Positions 9,566 to 18,823 of a DNA stretch of 64,000 nucleotides are shown piece by piece; the first letter of the stretch is position 1, and every line of letters begins with the position of its first letter. The notes under the pieces were generated by a model that worked only from the letters and a program-made list of their open reading frames with translations, made no database searches and was not told where the DNA came from. Made by a program: the position numbers and the translations under genes. The stretch is from Natronomonas pharaonis DSM 2160 (GTDB lineage: Archaea; Halobacteriota; Halobacteria; Halobacteriales; Haloarculaceae): NCBI RefSeq assembly GCF_000026045.1, contig NC_007426.1:372001-436000 (forward strand), in the 5' to 3' direction.

Positions 9566-10234
9566 CTACTGAAACCGCACGCCGAGGTCGTGGAGGTCGT
9601 CGTTTTCCATCGCGACGTTGATGAGAAGCGGTGTCACCGCTTCGACCTCCGGGGCGTTCGCCAGTCCGCCGACATCGAGCGGACGGAGCCCGTCGATTCC
9701 CGCCGCGAGTTCGGTAACAATCGCCTTGGCGTCGTCGTCGTCACCGAAGACGAGCGTGTCCCACTCGAAGTCGGCATCGAGGTCCGACAGCCCGCCCGCC
9801 GGGAGGTTGTGGAACGCGCCGACAAGTGGTACGCCGTCCGGCTTTGCGTCGGCCGCAAGCGCCGCAACGCTACCAGCCCCCGGCCGGTTGTAGTGGAAGC
9901 CGTCCTCGTCGCGCTGCATGCCGACCGCCGGCGTCACCAGTACCGTATCGTCGTCGAGCCGGTCGGCGACGGCCTCGACGGTGTCGACGAGGTGGTAGGC
10001 CGGTACGGCGAGTACGACCACATCGGCCCGGTCGGCCGCCATCGCGTTTTCGAAGCCCTTGATTTCGGCGTCCGCGCCGTAGGAATCGAGCTTCTCGATA
10101 TACGCTTCGGCCGCCTCGCGCGCTTTCTCGGGGTCGCGGGAGCCGACGAGCAGTTCGTGGTCCGTATCGCGGCCCCACCGGAGTGCGAGGCCGCGTCCGA
10201 TGTCGCCGGTACCGCCGAGTAATGCGATTCGCAT
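9566..10234 (-). CDS. npdG: F420-dependent NADP reductase (NpdG-like)
   Basis: A 222-residue Rossmann protein beginning MRIALLGGTGDIGRGLALRW, the dinucleotide-binding loop of this family, followed by LLVGSRDPEKA, whose Ser/Arg is typical for NADP 2'-phosphate binding. Further family features are VLAVPAYHLVDTVEAV and LVGAFHNLPA. The enzyme passes hydride between coenzyme F420 and NADP and so links the F420 pool to NADPH. Its length is normal. It is convergent with prsW and appears monocistronic. Some haloarchaeal paralogues of this family have not been assayed, so F420 use is inferred from similarity. Confidence 0.87.
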   Translation of the reverse strand: MRIALLGGTGDIGRGLALRWGRDTDHELLVGSRDPEKAREAAEAYIEKLDSYGADAEIKGFENAMAADRADVVVLAVPAYHLVDTVEAVADRLDDDTVLVTPAVGMQRDEDGFHYNRPGAGSVAALAADAKPDGVPLVGAFHNLPAGGLSDLDADFEWDTLVFGDDDDAKAIVTELAAGIDGLRPLDVGGLANAPEVEAVTPLLINVAMENDDLHDLGVRFQ

Positions 10235-10392
10235 ACCGGATGGACACAGAGCGTGCCGTTAATCATTGCGTGACCGGAGAAGGTTGCCCACAACGGCCCG
10301 TGGGAACGCTCCCGTCCATCGGCTGCCGTCCGATGGACAGACCTGTCGAGAGATGTGCGACATTGTTACGTACAGGCTTCGATACAGACAAA

Positions 10393-10400
10393 GGTATATG
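10393..10400 (+). promoter_or_regulatory. TATA element of the peptide-importer operon
   Basis: The sequence GGTATATG is centred about 28 bp upstream of the binding-protein ATG at 10425, the spacing expected for a leaderless haloarchaeal mRNA. No Shine-Dalgarno sequence precedes the ATG. Confidence 0.6.
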
Positions 10401-10401
10401 T

Positions 10402-10422
10402 AACCGTTCGTGTAAAACGGTT
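10402..10422. promoter_or_regulatory. Inverted repeat over the transcription start, possible operator
   Basis: AACCGT at 10402-10407 and ACGGTT at 10417-10422 form a perfect 6-bp inverted repeat with a 9-bp spacer. It sits between the TATA element and the start codon at 10425, where a bound repressor would block initiation. The regulator is unknown and the match could be chance. Confidence 0.35.
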
Positions 10423-10424
10423 GT

Positions 10425-12065
10425 ATGTCCGACGAAGGCGTAGACAGACGTACGTTCCTCCAGTACGGTGGCACCGCCGCGGCGGCCGCCGCAAGTGTCA
10501 GCGTCGCCGGCTGCAACGGCAATGGCGACGGCAACGGCAACGGAAACGGCACCGGCAACGGCGACGGCGAGCCGGCGACCGGCGAACCTCGAACCTTCGA
10601 CGAGGAGCTGCCGGACGACCCGACACGCGAGGAGCTGCTCGAACACGCCAACGGGATGGCGAACGCCCTCGCGCCCTTCATTTATCTCCACCAGCAGTAC
10701 AGTATCTACGGCGTCAGCGAGGACCTCGATTGGGACGCTCGCGGCGACGAGGACATTCTCGTCCGCGAAATCGACACCGACCGCGAGGAAATAACCATCA
10801 CGCAGGGGACGTTCCCCGGCGCGATGGACCCGCTCGACCACAACGACACGCCGACACACAACGTCCTCAACCAGGCCTACGAGCCGGTTTTGTACCGTGA
10901 CCGCGAGGGCCGGACCGTCGCGCGCATCGCGACTGACTGGGAGCGGCGCGACGAGACGACCGTCGCCTTTGAAGTCCGCGACGGCGTGACCTTCCACAGC
11001 GGCAACGAGATGACGGCCGACGACGTGGCGTTCAGCATCAACCGTGCAAACGACCCCGAGGTCAGCGACCAGGCGGGCGTCATCGGCGCTATCGATGAAG
11101 CTCGCGCTGAGGACGGCGAGGTCGTCGTCGACCTCGAGGCCGTCGTGCCGACCATCTTCTTCAACCTGACCGCCTTCGGCCGCGTCATGGAGCGGGAATG
11201 GACCGAAGCCCGCGACCAGGGCGACCTCAACGACGGCGAGGTAAACGGAACCGGTCCCTACGAACTCGAAAACTTCGCCGACGACGTCGAAGTCGCCTAC
11301 GAGCGGTTCGACGACTACTGGGACGAAAACCCCGGTCCGGACCGTGTGGTCTTCAACGCTGTCTCGGACGAAGGAACCCGCGTCGACCGGCTCATCGCCG
11401 ACGAGAGCGACCTCGTGACCAACGTCAACCCCCGCGATGTCGGCGAGCTGCAGGGCGCTGACGGCGTCGAGCCACAGGGCGTCCCCAGCATCCGCAACAT
11501 CTTCATCGTGATGAACGATGCCAAGGAGCCCTTCGACAGCCTCGAGTTCCGACAGGCGATGAACTATGCGGTCGACGTTGAGGCCATCATCGACGGCATC
11601 CTCGACGAGTTCGGCGAGCTAACGAGCCAACCGACGCTGGAGGGACACTTCGGCCACAACCCGCGAGTCGACCCGTATCCGTACGACCCTGACCAGGCTG
11701 AGGCACTGGTCGAGGAAAGCGGCCACGCGGACGTCGAAATAGAGGTTCATACGACGACCGGCCGCTATCTCCGCGACACCGATATCGCCGAGACGGTCGC
11801 CGGCCAGATAGACGACCTCGACAACGTGTCGGCGACTGCCGAACTGCGCGACACGCAGTCGCTGTTCAACGAATCCCAGACCGGCAATCAGGATGACTCA
11901 CCGGCCATCTTCCTCATGGGCTGGAGCAACCCGACTCTCGATGCCGACTACGCGATGACGCCGTGGTTCGACCCCGAAGACGCCTTCGGCATCGCCCACT
12001 TCAGCGACGACGACCTGCTTGAACTGCTCCACCGTGCGCAGGAGACGCCCTTAGAGGAAGAGTAA
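10425..12065 (+). CDS. dppA: Peptide ABC transporter substrate-binding lipoprotein (family 5), apparently circularly permuted
   Basis: A 546-residue binding protein. RRTFLQYGG is a Tat signal motif and VAGC (Cys30) a lipobox, so it is exported folded and lipid-anchored. An Asn/Gly/Asp linker (about residues 31-50) follows. The main domain starts near residue 122 (ITITQGTFPGAMDPLD) and contains the family 5 motif FEVRDGVTFHSGNEMTADDV. The C-terminus stops at LLELLHRAQETPLEEE, about 60-80 residues earlier than usual. The missing part appears instead at residues 61-117 (TREELLEHA, IYLHQQYSIYGVSEDLDW), before the main domain. This suggests circular permutation. The first 70 bp downstream do not encode the missing tail in any frame. 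It is the first gene of the importer cluster 10425-17008. Confidence 0.9.
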   Translation: MSDEGVDRRTFLQYGGTAAAAAASVSVAGCNGNGDGNGNGNGTGNGDGEPATGEPRTFDEELPDDPTREELLEHANGMANALAPFIYLHQQYSIYGVSEDLDWDARGDEDILVREIDTDREEITITQGTFPGAMDPLDHNDTPTHNVLNQAYEPVLYRDREGRTVARIATDWERRDETTVAFEVRDGVTFHSGNEMTADDVAFSINRANDPEVSDQAGVIGAIDEARAEDGEVVVDLEAVVPTIFFNLTAFGRVMEREWTEARDQGDLNDGEVNGTGPYELENFADDVEVAYERFDDYWDENPGPDRVVFNAVSDEGTRVDRLIADESDLVTNVNPRDVGELQGADGVEPQGVPSIRNIFIVMNDAKEPFDSLEFRQAMNYAVDVEAIIDGILDEFGELTSQPTLEGHFGHNPRVDPYPYDPDQAEALVEESGHADVEIEVHTTTGRYLRDTDIAETVAGQIDDLDNVSATAELRDTQSLFNESQTGNQDDSPAIFLMGWSNPTLDADYAMTPWFDPEDAFGIAHFSDDDLLELLHRAQETPLEEE

Positions 12066-12106
12066 CACGCCGCTATCGGCTGAATCCGACAGACGTTTTT
12101 GTCACG

Positions 12107-12117
12107 GGTAAATATTA
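12107..12117 (+). promoter_or_regulatory. Probable TATA element of the dppBCDF genes
   Basis: GGTAAATATTA lies about 24 bp before the dppB ATG at 12136, in the 70-bp gap behind the binding-protein gene. It suggests that the membrane components can also be transcribed separately. Confidence 0.45.
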
Positions 12118-12135
12118 CGCGCCAGCATACAACTA

Positions 12136-13125
12136 ATGTCGCTCGCAAAGTTCTTGGCGAAGCGCACCCTCCAGGGGTTGTTCGTCATCTGGGGAGTCGT
12201 GACTGTCGTCTTCTTCCTGCGGTTTCTGACCCCAGGCGACCCCACTATCGCGCTGACCCCGCCCGATGTCAGCGACGAGCGCCGCGCGGAACTCGCGGCC
12301 GAACTCGGGCTTAACGACCCGCTACACGTACAGTACACCGATTACCTCTTCCAACTCGCGCGCGGCGACCTCGGTGAGGCGATGGCGTCGGGACGGAACG
12401 CAAACACCGTCCTGCTTGAGCGGCTGCCCGCAACCATCGAACTCGCCGTCGCAGCGACAGTCGTCGCTGTCATCATCGCCATCCCGCTCGGCGTCATCAG
12501 CGCCCGGCGGCGACACGAGCCGGCTGACTACGGCGCGACGCTGTTTTCGCTTGTCGGCATCTCCACGCCGAACTTCTGGCTCGGCATCATGCTCATCATC
12601 TTCGTTGCCGTGAGCGTCGACTTCCTGCCGACCGGCGGTCGACATATCACCTTTACCGCCGCGTGGGGCGGGTTACTCTTCGAAGGCGATATCTCCGGTG
12701 TCGGCACGTGGTTTGCACAGCTGATACTGCCGGCTATCGCCTTGGGAACCTACTTCACGGCGCTGATTACCCGCTTGACACGGAGCGGGATGCTCGAAGA
12801 ACTCGGCAAGGCCTACGTGAAAGCCTGTCGAGCGAAGGGGCTACCGGAGACGCTGACGATGTACAAACACGTCCTCCGGAACACGCTGATCCCGATACTC
12901 ACCGTGCTCGGGCTCCAACTGGGGACGCTCATCGGCGGCGCTATCATCACTGAGGAGGTGTTCGCGTGGCCGGGGCTCGGGACGCTGCTCATCGACGCCA
13001 TCGGCGAGCGTGACTGGACGCTGATTCAGGGTTCGATTATCATCATCGGCATCGGCTTTGTCGTCATCAACATCGCCGTCGACGCGCTGTATGCGTATCT
13101 CGACCCACGGGTGAGCGCAGAATGA
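12136..13125 (+). CDS. dppB: Peptide ABC transporter permease DppB
   Basis: A 329-residue permease of normal length with six transmembrane segments. It begins LAKFLAKRTLQGLFVIWGV, carries the family segment FLRFLTPGDPT, and has the ATPase-docking EAA loop near LGKAYVKACRAKGLPE. It forms the channel together with DppC. Its stop overlaps the dppC start by 4 bp (ATGA), showing tight coupling. The transported substrate is not readable; dipeptides, oligopeptides or nickel are possible in this family. Confidence 0.95.
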   Translation: MSLAKFLAKRTLQGLFVIWGVVTVVFFLRFLTPGDPTIALTPPDVSDERRAELAAELGLNDPLHVQYTDYLFQLARGDLGEAMASGRNANTVLLERLPATIELAVAATVVAVIIAIPLGVISARRRHEPADYGATLFSLVGISTPNFWLGIMLIIFVAVSVDFLPTGGRHITFTAAWGGLLFEGDISGVGTWFAQLILPAIALGTYFTALITRLTRSGMLEELGKAYVKACRAKGLPETLTMYKHVLRNTLIPILTVLGLQLGTLIGGAIITEEVFAWPGLGTLLIDAIGERDWTLIQGSIIIIGIGFVVINIAVDALYAYLDPRVSAE

Positions 13126-14195
13126 TATCCGACCGCGCGAAACAGAGCCTCTCGTTGGAGCTCAAGCGCAGCCGGCTGGCCCAGATCGGCGTCGCCATCA
13201 TGGCCGTGATGTTCGTGGTGACGATGTTTGCCCCGCTTTTTGCCCCGCACGACCCCGAGCAGCAACGGGTCGGCACCGGTGACACCGAGGACATGACCGA
13301 CCTGCCGCCGGTCGGGTTCAGCACGACGGCAAACGAGACCCGGCTCGTTGATGGGGAGTTCCAGACACAGCAGGTCGAAATCAACGCCAACAGCTCCCAC
13401 GTCCTCGGCACGAACACCCGGGGGCAGGATGTCCTTTCGAGAGTCATCTATGGCGGCCGAGTATCGCTGCTTGTCGGGCTGCTCGGTGCGGCTATCGCCG
13501 CGCTCGTCGGCGTTCCGTACGGACTGGCCGCCGGCTACTTCAGCGGTCGCGTCGACGATGCGCTGATGCGCGGCGCCGACATCATGCTGGCGTTTCCCTC
13601 CCTGGTGTTGGCTATCGCGCTCGTCGGCGTCTTCCGGGAGACGGATTTCCACACCATGGAGCTGACAGACCCCTTCGTTGTGGCCGCACAATCGGAGACG
13701 ATACCCAACTGGCTCATCCCACGGGCCGGCCACGTCGCCAGTATGCCGGAGTCGGTGACGTTCCCCGTGACGGTCACGCTCGTCGTTGCGCTTGTCAACT
13801 GGGTGTGGTTCGCCCGGGTGGCCCGTGGTGAGGCGATGAGCATCCGCAGCGAGGAGTATGTCACCGCCGCAAAGAGTCTCGGTGCGAGCAACTGGACCAT
13901 CATCCGCAAGCACGTCCTGCCGAACAGCATCACGCCGATTATCGTGCTGGCGACGATTCAGGTCGCTTTCATCATCCTGCTGGAGAGTGCGCTTTCGTTC
14001 CTCGGCTTCTCGGGGACGACGCTGACGTGGGGCCAAGACATCGCCCGCGGCCAGTCGGACCAGCGTGCCCAGTGGTGGATTGCGACCGTGCCGGGACTCG
14101 CCATCGTGTTGGCGGTTATCGGCGTCAACCTCATCGGCGACTGGCTCCGGGATGCCCTCGACCCGGATATCGAAGGCGAGGGCGGTGGTGTCTGA
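13122..14195 (+). CDS. dppC: Peptide ABC transporter permease DppC with enlarged outer loops
   Basis: A 357-residue permease; the family is usually around 290-310 residues. Family signatures are VLGTNTRGQDVLSRVIYGGR, ADIMLAFPSLVLAIALV and the EAA loop around SEEYVTAAKSLGASNWTIIR. The extra length lies in two places. The first is between the first hydrophobic segment and VLGTN (about residues 45-85). The second is between VLAIALVGVF and the next membrane segment (about residues 170-205, containing HTMELTDPF and NWLIPRAGH). By topology both face the outside, where the binding protein docks. It overlaps dppB by 4 bp and is followed after one base by dppD. Confidence 0.93.
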   Translation: MISDRAKQSLSLELKRSRLAQIGVAIMAVMFVVTMFAPLFAPHDPEQQRVGTGDTEDMTDLPPVGFSTTANETRLVDGEFQTQQVEINANSSHVLGTNTRGQDVLSRVIYGGRVSLLVGLLGAAIAALVGVPYGLAAGYFSGRVDDALMRGADIMLAFPSLVLAIALVGVFRETDFHTMELTDPFVVAAQSETIPNWLIPRAGHVASMPESVTFPVTVTLVVALVNWVWFARVARGEAMSIRSEEYVTAAKSLGASNWTIIRKHVLPNSITPIIVLATIQVAFIILLESALSFLGFSGTTLTWGQDIARGQSDQRAQWWIATVPGLAIVLAVIGVNLIGDWLRDALDPDIEGEGGGV

Positions 14196-14196
14196 A

Positions 14197-15363
14197 ATGA
14201 GTGAAACGAAACTCGACGTTCGTGACCTACAGACCCGGTTTTACACTGATGACGGTCAGGTAAACGCCGTCGACGGCGTCTCCTTTACCGTCGAATCCGG
14301 CGAGGTGTTCGGCATCGTCGGCGAGTCCGGCTCCGGCAAGAGCGTGACCGCCCTCTCGCTTATCGACCTCGTCGAGTCACCCGGACGTATCGACGGCGGC
14401 GAAATCTGGTTCCGGTCGCCAGAGATGGCCGACCGGCTCGCGGACGACTCGCCCGCGGCCGTCGACGGCGAGATGGTCGATATCCGGCAACTCGACGACC
14501 GAGAGCGGCGGTCGCTCCGCGGCGCGGAGTTTGCGACCATCTTCCAGGACCCGATGAGCAGCTTCAATCCCTCGCTGACCGTCGGCGAACAGATCGCCGA
14601 GGCCGTCGAGGCCCAAAAGCGGGCGCAAGCGAACCCACGCTCGACACGCTCGCGAACGCAGGGATACGGATTTGCGAGCTTCGTCGCTGACAGCCTGCTG
14701 CCGCGTCGCGACTACGTCAGCGAGGACGCCACGACCCGCGCGGTCGAACTGCTTGAGCTTGTGGGTATCCCCGACCCGGCCGACCGGGCCGACGAGTATC
14801 CGCATCAGTTCTCCGGCGGTATGCTCCAGCGGGCGATGATTGCGCAGGCGCTCGCCAGCGAGCCGTCGGTGCTCGTTGCCGACGAGCCGACGACCGCCCT
14901 CGACGTGACGATTCAGGCGCAGGTGCTCGACCTGCTGGCCGACCTGCAGGCGGAAACCGGGATGACGACCGTGCTCATCACGCATAACCTCGGTGTCGTC
15001 GCCCGGATGTGTGACCGCGTCGGCGTGATGTACGCCGGTGAACTCGTCGAGCGGGGCACGCTCGGCGAGGTGTTCGACGAGTCCGTCCACCCCTACACCG
15101 AGGGCCTGCTCGGCTCTATCCCCGACCTCGATGGCGAGAGCGGGCGACTGAGCCCCATCGAGGGGAACGTCCCCAGCCTCATCGACTCGGAGATGGAAAG
15201 CCGGTGTTACTTCGCCGACCGCTGTCCGAAGGCAATGGAGGAGTGTCTGGACAAACCGCCCGAATACGAGGTGACAGACGACCATACGGCGATGTGTTAT
15301 CTCGCCGACCACGACTACGACCCCGGCAATGCGCTCCCGGAGGGATACTTCGATGCAGAATAA
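14197..15363 (+). CDS. dppD: Peptide ABC transporter ATP-binding protein DppD
   Basis: A 388-residue ATPase. Walker A is GESGSGKS (about residues 42-49), the Q-loop is in [12 protein letters not shown], the signature is FSGGML, Walker B is VLVADEP and the switch histidine is in ITHNLG. The C-terminus carries the oligopeptide-type extension with [19 protein letters not shown], and later MCYL. I chose the ATG at 14197, two bases after the dppC stop; the upstream part of the open frame is within dppC. It would pair with DppF as a heterodimer. Confidence 0.95.
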   Translation: MSETKLDVRDLQTRFYTDDGQVNAVDGVSFTVESGEVFGIVGESGSGKSVTALSLIDLVESPGRIDGGEIWFRSPEMADRLADDSPAAVDGEMVDIRQLDDRERRSLRGAEFATIFQDPMSSFNPSLTVGEQIAEAVEAQKRAQANPRSTRSRTQGYGFASFVADSLLPRRDYVSEDATTRAVELLELVGIPDPADRADEYPHQFSGGMLQRAMIAQALASEPSVLVADEPTTALDVTIQAQVLDLLADLQAETGMTTVLITHNLGVVARMCDRVGVMYAGELVERGTLGEVFDESVHPYTEGLLGSIPDLDGESGRLSPIEGNVPSLIDSEMESRCYFADRCPKAMEECLDKPPEYEVTDDHTAMCYLADHDYDPGNALPEGYFDAE

Positions 15364-17008
15364 GCCACGCGCCGACGAACCGGACCGCAAGCCGGCCGAA
15401 GCGGCAGCCGGCGACATCGACGGACAGCCGCTTGTCCGCGTTCGGGACCTGCAGAAACATTTCGACGCCGAGGACTCACTGCTGGACCGACTGTTCGGCG
15501 AAACGACGAACCCCGTCCGGGCCGTCGACGGCCTCAGCTTCGACATCCGTGAGGGCGAAACGCTGGGTCTGGTCGGCGAGTCCGGCTGTGGGAAATCGAC
15601 CACCGGCGAGACGATACTCCAGTTGTTGGAGCCGACCGGTGGAACCGTCGAGTTCGACGGCGAGAACATTGTCGAAAGCGACGACCTGTTCCGGTTCCGT
15701 CGGCGGGCCGGCGTCGTCTTTCAGGACCCGTTCTCCAGCCTCGACCCCCGGATGACCATCGGGGAGTCGATTCGCCAGCCGCTCGACATCCACGGGTGGC
15801 CGTGGCCCGAGGACGGCGTCGAGACGACCGCCGAGGCCCCTGCTACCGGCGTCGACACCGCCGTTACCGTCGCCGACGACATCCACCGGGTGCCCGGCGT
15901 CGAGCCGGTCGACGGCGTCGTCTCGGTGTCGCTGTCGGTCGAGCGCGGGCCGGCCGACGCCCCCAACGACGTGTCCCCCGAGACGACCGTCGACCCGGAC
16001 GCTGCCGAGGGGTACGTGACGGTCAACGACGAACCGGTCGCCGTCGGCGTCGACGAGCGGCTCGAACTGTCCCTTTCCGGCGGTGACGCCCTCGACATCG
16101 AGGTGCGTGTCGGCCGCTCGGATACACAGCTCCGCCGGGAACGGGTCGCCGACCTGATGGAGCGGGTCGGACTCTCGGCCGACCAGTTGAACCGCTATCC
16201 GTCGGAGTTCTCCGGCGGCCAGCGCCAGCGGGTCGGTATTGCCCGTGCGCTCGCGCTCGACCCGGAGTTCATCGTCCTCGACGAGCCGACAAGCGCCCTC
16301 GATGTCAGCGTTCAGGCCCAGATTCTCAACCTGTTGGAGGAGCTACAGGACGACTTCGACCTGACGTATCTGTTCATCAGCCACGACCTGAGCGTTATCC
16401 GGCATATCTGCGACCGGGTTGCGGTGATGTATCTCGGCGAAATCGTCGAGCTCGCGCCGACGGAAGCGCTGTTTGCCGACCCACAGCATCCCTACACCGA
16501 GGCGCTGTTAGAGAGCGTTCCGCGAGCCTCGACCGAAGAAAAGGAACGCGATGTCGACCCGCTGGCTGGGGACGTTCCGTCGCCACGGAACCCGCCGTCC
16601 GGCTGTCGGTTCCGCACTCGCTGTCCCAAAATCATCCCGCCGGATGATGTCGAGCTATCGCAGGCGGCCTACCGCGCTGTCGTCGACCTCCGCGAGCGCG
16701 TCGAGAGCCGCGACATCACCGTCGAGGGTGTCGGCGAGGAGCTCTCGGGCACCGACGATGTCGTCGATGAACTCGAATCACGGCTGCTTGGCGACAGCTC
16801 GATACCCGAACAGGAACGGTCCCACATCCGAGCAGCGCTCGAACGGGTCGCCGATGAGGAATGGGAAGCGGCCGCCGAAGCGCTTCGGGACCGCTATGAG
16901 AGTATCTGTGAGACGCACGCCCCCGACGGCGACCGGGCGGCGTGTCACCTCAACGGGCTGCCGGACGACATCGACGCCAGTGCTGTCGACCGGGACGAAC
17001 GGCGGTAG
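15353..17008 (+). CDS. dppF: Peptide ABC transporter ATP-binding protein DppF with two large inserts
   Basis: A 551-residue ATPase, against about 330 for common DppF proteins. Walker [10 protein letters not shown] is at residues 75-83, the Q-loop at about 124, signature SGGQR at 287-291, Walker B IVLDEP at 307-312 and the H-loop histidine at about 344. Residues about 152-258, between the Q-loop and the signature, are an acidic beta-rich insert ([23 protein letters not shown]). A second helical insert, about residues 431-517, separates CRFRTRCP from the [15 protein letters not shown] end that is normally close to it. All catalytic motifs are intact. The gene overlaps dppD by 11 bp. Confidence 0.93.
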   Translation: MQNKPRADEPDRKPAEAAAGDIDGQPLVRVRDLQKHFDAEDSLLDRLFGETTNPVRAVDGLSFDIREGETLGLVGESGCGKSTTGETILQLLEPTGGTVEFDGENIVESDDLFRFRRRAGVVFQDPFSSLDPRMTIGESIRQPLDIHGWPWPEDGVETTAEAPATGVDTAVTVADDIHRVPGVEPVDGVVSVSLSVERGPADAPNDVSPETTVDPDAAEGYVTVNDEPVAVGVDERLELSLSGGDALDIEVRVGRSDTQLRRERVADLMERVGLSADQLNRYPSEFSGGQRQRVGIARALALDPEFIVLDEPTSALDVSVQAQILNLLEELQDDFDLTYLFISHDLSVIRHICDRVAVMYLGEIVELAPTEALFADPQHPYTEALLESVPRASTEEKERDVDPLAGDVPSPRNPPSGCRFRTRCPKIIPPDDVELSQAAYRAVVDLRERVESRDITVEGVGEELSGTDDVVDELESRLLGDSSIPEQERSHIRAALERVADEEWEAAAEALRDRYESICETHAPDGDRAACHLNGLPDDIDASAVDRDERR

Positions 17009-17088
17009 CCGGCTATCTCCCGACCCCGGCAGTTCTCGGGGCGAGACAGACCCCTGTGCTTTTGCCGCTCGGCGACCCCGTTAGCGAT

Positions 17089-17541
17089 ATGCAACAGGGA
17101 CCGCCGCCGGCTGTCACCGACCGCTGGGAAACGCTCCGCGAAGACGCCACAGCGACCGCCGCCGAATACGATGCGGACGGCTGGACGGTACACCGCGTCG
17201 AGACGGGCGAGGTGACGCCGCTTTCCGGAACCCCGTTCGGGCTTGACGTACTGGTCCCCGGCGACGACTTCGAGCGGGCTTCGGAACTCGTCGAAGCGGC
17301 ATCGTTCGACACCTCACACGTCTACCGGGCCGAAGAACGCGGCGTCAGGTTTCTCATTATCGTCGTCGAGGCCAGCGACGACGAGGTTGCGGTCGTCGTC
17401 CCGGCGTACCTCTCTGCCTCGGATACCGAGGCGCTCGCCGAGCGAGCCCGCGAGGAGGGTGTGATGTACACGCATCTGCGGCCACTGTCGGACGAGGCTC
17501 GGGTGACCTTCTCCCACGAGGACCCGGAACTGTTCTTTTAA
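17089..17541 (+). CDS. Conserved haloarchaeal protein (DUF7529-like)
   Basis: A 150-residue acidic soluble protein starting [16 protein letters not shown]. It reads as an alpha/beta fold with the strands [11 protein letters not shown] and VAVVVPAYL and ends EDPELFF. I know no function; I think it corresponds to haloarchaeal family DUF7529, which should be verified. I chose the ATG at 17089, although the frame is open upstream into dppF sequence. Its end overlaps by 4 bp the end of the convergent HAD gene. Confidence 0.68.
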   Translation: MQQGPPPAVTDRWETLREDATATAAEYDADGWTVHRVETGEVTPLSGTPFGLDVLVPGDDFERASELVEAASFDTSHVYRAEERGVRFLIIVVEASDDEVAVVVPAYLSASDTEALAERAREEGVMYTHLRPLSDEARVTFSHEDPELFF

Positions 17542-18401
17542 CCTAGCAGTCCCGGCAGGTCGTTTATCGTCTCGATAATGATGTCTGCGCCGGCGTTGCG
17601 GAACTTCCGCCGCCCCTCGTCGCCGCTGAGGCCGCCGGTAAGCACGCCGACGCCGTAGAACTCTCTGTCGGGGTCGTCCTCGGCGGCGTTTCTTGCCGTC
17701 CGGATGTCGTCGAGCGTGTCGCCGGCGAAAACCGCGCTTTCGGCATCGAACCGCTTTGTAAGTTCGACCAGCCCGTGCGGATGGGGCTTGCCTTCCTCCC
17801 AGTCGTCCATCGTGAACCGGTGGGTCTCGGGAATATCGAGCCCAACGCGGTCGAGGGCGATTTCGGCCTCCGCGGCCGGTCGACCGGTGAGCACGCCCAG
17901 CGACCACTCTTCGAGCGCCTCGCGCGTGTCCGGCGCGAGCAACACCGGCTCGTCGTGGATGAACCCCTCCGTATCGAGGTCCGGCTCTCCACTCTCCAGC
18001 TCGCGGTAGAGCTCGGAGCCGAGATAGAGCTGCTGAAAGACGTCTCGGAGCCGCTTGCGGTCCCATTCGGCGAGTACCTTCTCGCGGGCGGCCGGCGGGA
18101 GTTCGTCGGCGATGGCCGTCTCGGCGGCTTGGAGCCCACCGCCGGAGGCGGCGATGAGACCGGTGTAGGTTTCGATGCTCAGTGCCGGCTTCTCGCGACG
18201 GGCGAGCACGTACAGCGCGGCGGCGTAGGTCAGCTCCCAGTCGTTGTTGAAACCGCCGGCGTCCTTGAACAACTGAATGTCGGCCTTGTCGATGGTGTCG
18301 CCGTAGACGTGGGCTATCGATTCGACGATTGCTCGGCGATAGGAGTCCTCAACATCGACCAATACGCCGTCGATATCGAGAATGACCGAATCTACGTTCA
18401 T
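17538..18401 (-). CDS. HAD superfamily hydrolase (TIGR01548-like)
   Basis: A 287-residue HAD-fold phosphatase. Motif I is DIDGVLVD near the N-terminus, motif II the threonine in LTGRP, motif III the lysine in GKPHPHG, and motif IV is [10 protein letters not shown] long helical cap sits between motif I and II. The arrangement matches the archaeal/cyanobacterial subfamily TIGR01548, whose substrate is unsettled. Its start overlaps the end of the UPF0146 gene upstream by 4 bp, so they form an operon. Confidence 0.87.
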   Translation of the reverse strand: MNVDSVILDIDGVLVDVEDSYRRAIVESIAHVYGDTIDKADIQLFKDAGGFNNDWELTYAAALYVLARREKPALSIETYTGLIAASGGGLQAAETAIADELPPAAREKVLAEWDRKRLRDVFQQLYLGSELYRELESGEPDLDTEGFIHDEPVLLAPDTREALEEWSLGVLTGRPAAEAEIALDRVGLDIPETHRFTMDDWEEGKPHPHGLVELTKRFDAESAVFAGDTLDDIRTARNAAEDDPDREFYGVGVLTGGLSGDEGRRKFRNAGADIIIETINDLPGLLG

Positions 18402-18784
18402 GGGTAGTGGTAGAGTGTTTGCGTCGGGAGGGTTTCGGGGGTCGCGTCGACGAGCGTCGGGTCACCACCGAGGGTGGTAAACAGGCAGTCGGCGTCGACG
18501 CGGGAAGCAAGGGAGACGAGCGGGCGCTGCAACTCCGGCGGGCAGTTCAACGCGTACACCGCGCCAGCCCCGCTGTACACCGATACATCGGGGTCGGTCA
18601 CGTCGTCGCGGACGAACCGGACCGTTCCGGGGACGGCACATGTGTCGACATCCGTGGCGGTGACACGGCAGCCCCGTTCATCGAGCGCGGCGGCGACGGT
18701 CGGGCGGTTGCCGACTCCGACCTCCACGAGGGCGTCATAACTGGACAGTCGGTCGACGAGCGCCCCCTCCGAATCGGTGTGCAC
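18398..18784 (-). CDS. UPF0146 family protein
   Basis: A 128-residue protein from the GTG at 18784. It is a small Rossmann-like domain with [20 protein letters not shown] and VTATDVD, resembling a methyltransferase core without the rest, which is the UPF0146 pattern. An ATG at 18829 in frame would add 15 residues and overlap the divergent amzA gene. I prefer 18784 because the family begins close to ALVDRLS and because ATTAGATACC, a good TATA element, lies about 27 bp upstream. The function is unknown. It is co-transcribed with the HAD gene. Confidence 0.82.
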   Translation of the reverse strand: MHTDSEGALVDRLSSYDALVEVGVGNRPTVAAALDERGCRVTATDVDTCAVPGTVRFVRDDVTDPDVSVYSGAGAVYALNCPPELQRPLVSLASRVDADCLFTTLGGDPTLVDATPETLPTQTLYHYP

Positions 18785-18793
18785 GTCGGGATG

Positions 18794-18815
18794 TTTATGA
18801 GCAACGGTATCTAAT
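18794..18815. promoter_or_regulatory. Two interleaved divergent TATA elements
   Basis: TTTATGA at 18794-18800 lies 27 bp before the amzA ATG at 18824 on the + strand. ATTAGATACC at 18806-18815 on the - strand lies 27 bp before the UPF0146 GTG at 18784. Each TATA element sits close to the other promoter's start site. Confidence 0.5.
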
Positions 18816-18823
18816 GTTTTCCC

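Noticed and set aside
10510-10580. Short repeat array (CRISPR-like) in the AACGGCAACGGC-type stretch
   Set aside because: It is the codon repeat of the Asn/Gly linker of the binding lipoprotein, with no spacers.
11990-12135. Binding protein truncated by a frameshift near its 3' end
   Set aside because: No frame downstream of the stop at 12065 encodes the missing tail, and the expected tail sequence is found at the N-terminus, which fits permutation better.
15800-16130. Frameshift or pseudogene in dppF
   Set aside because: The frame stays open through the insert and all ATPase motifs before and after it are intact.
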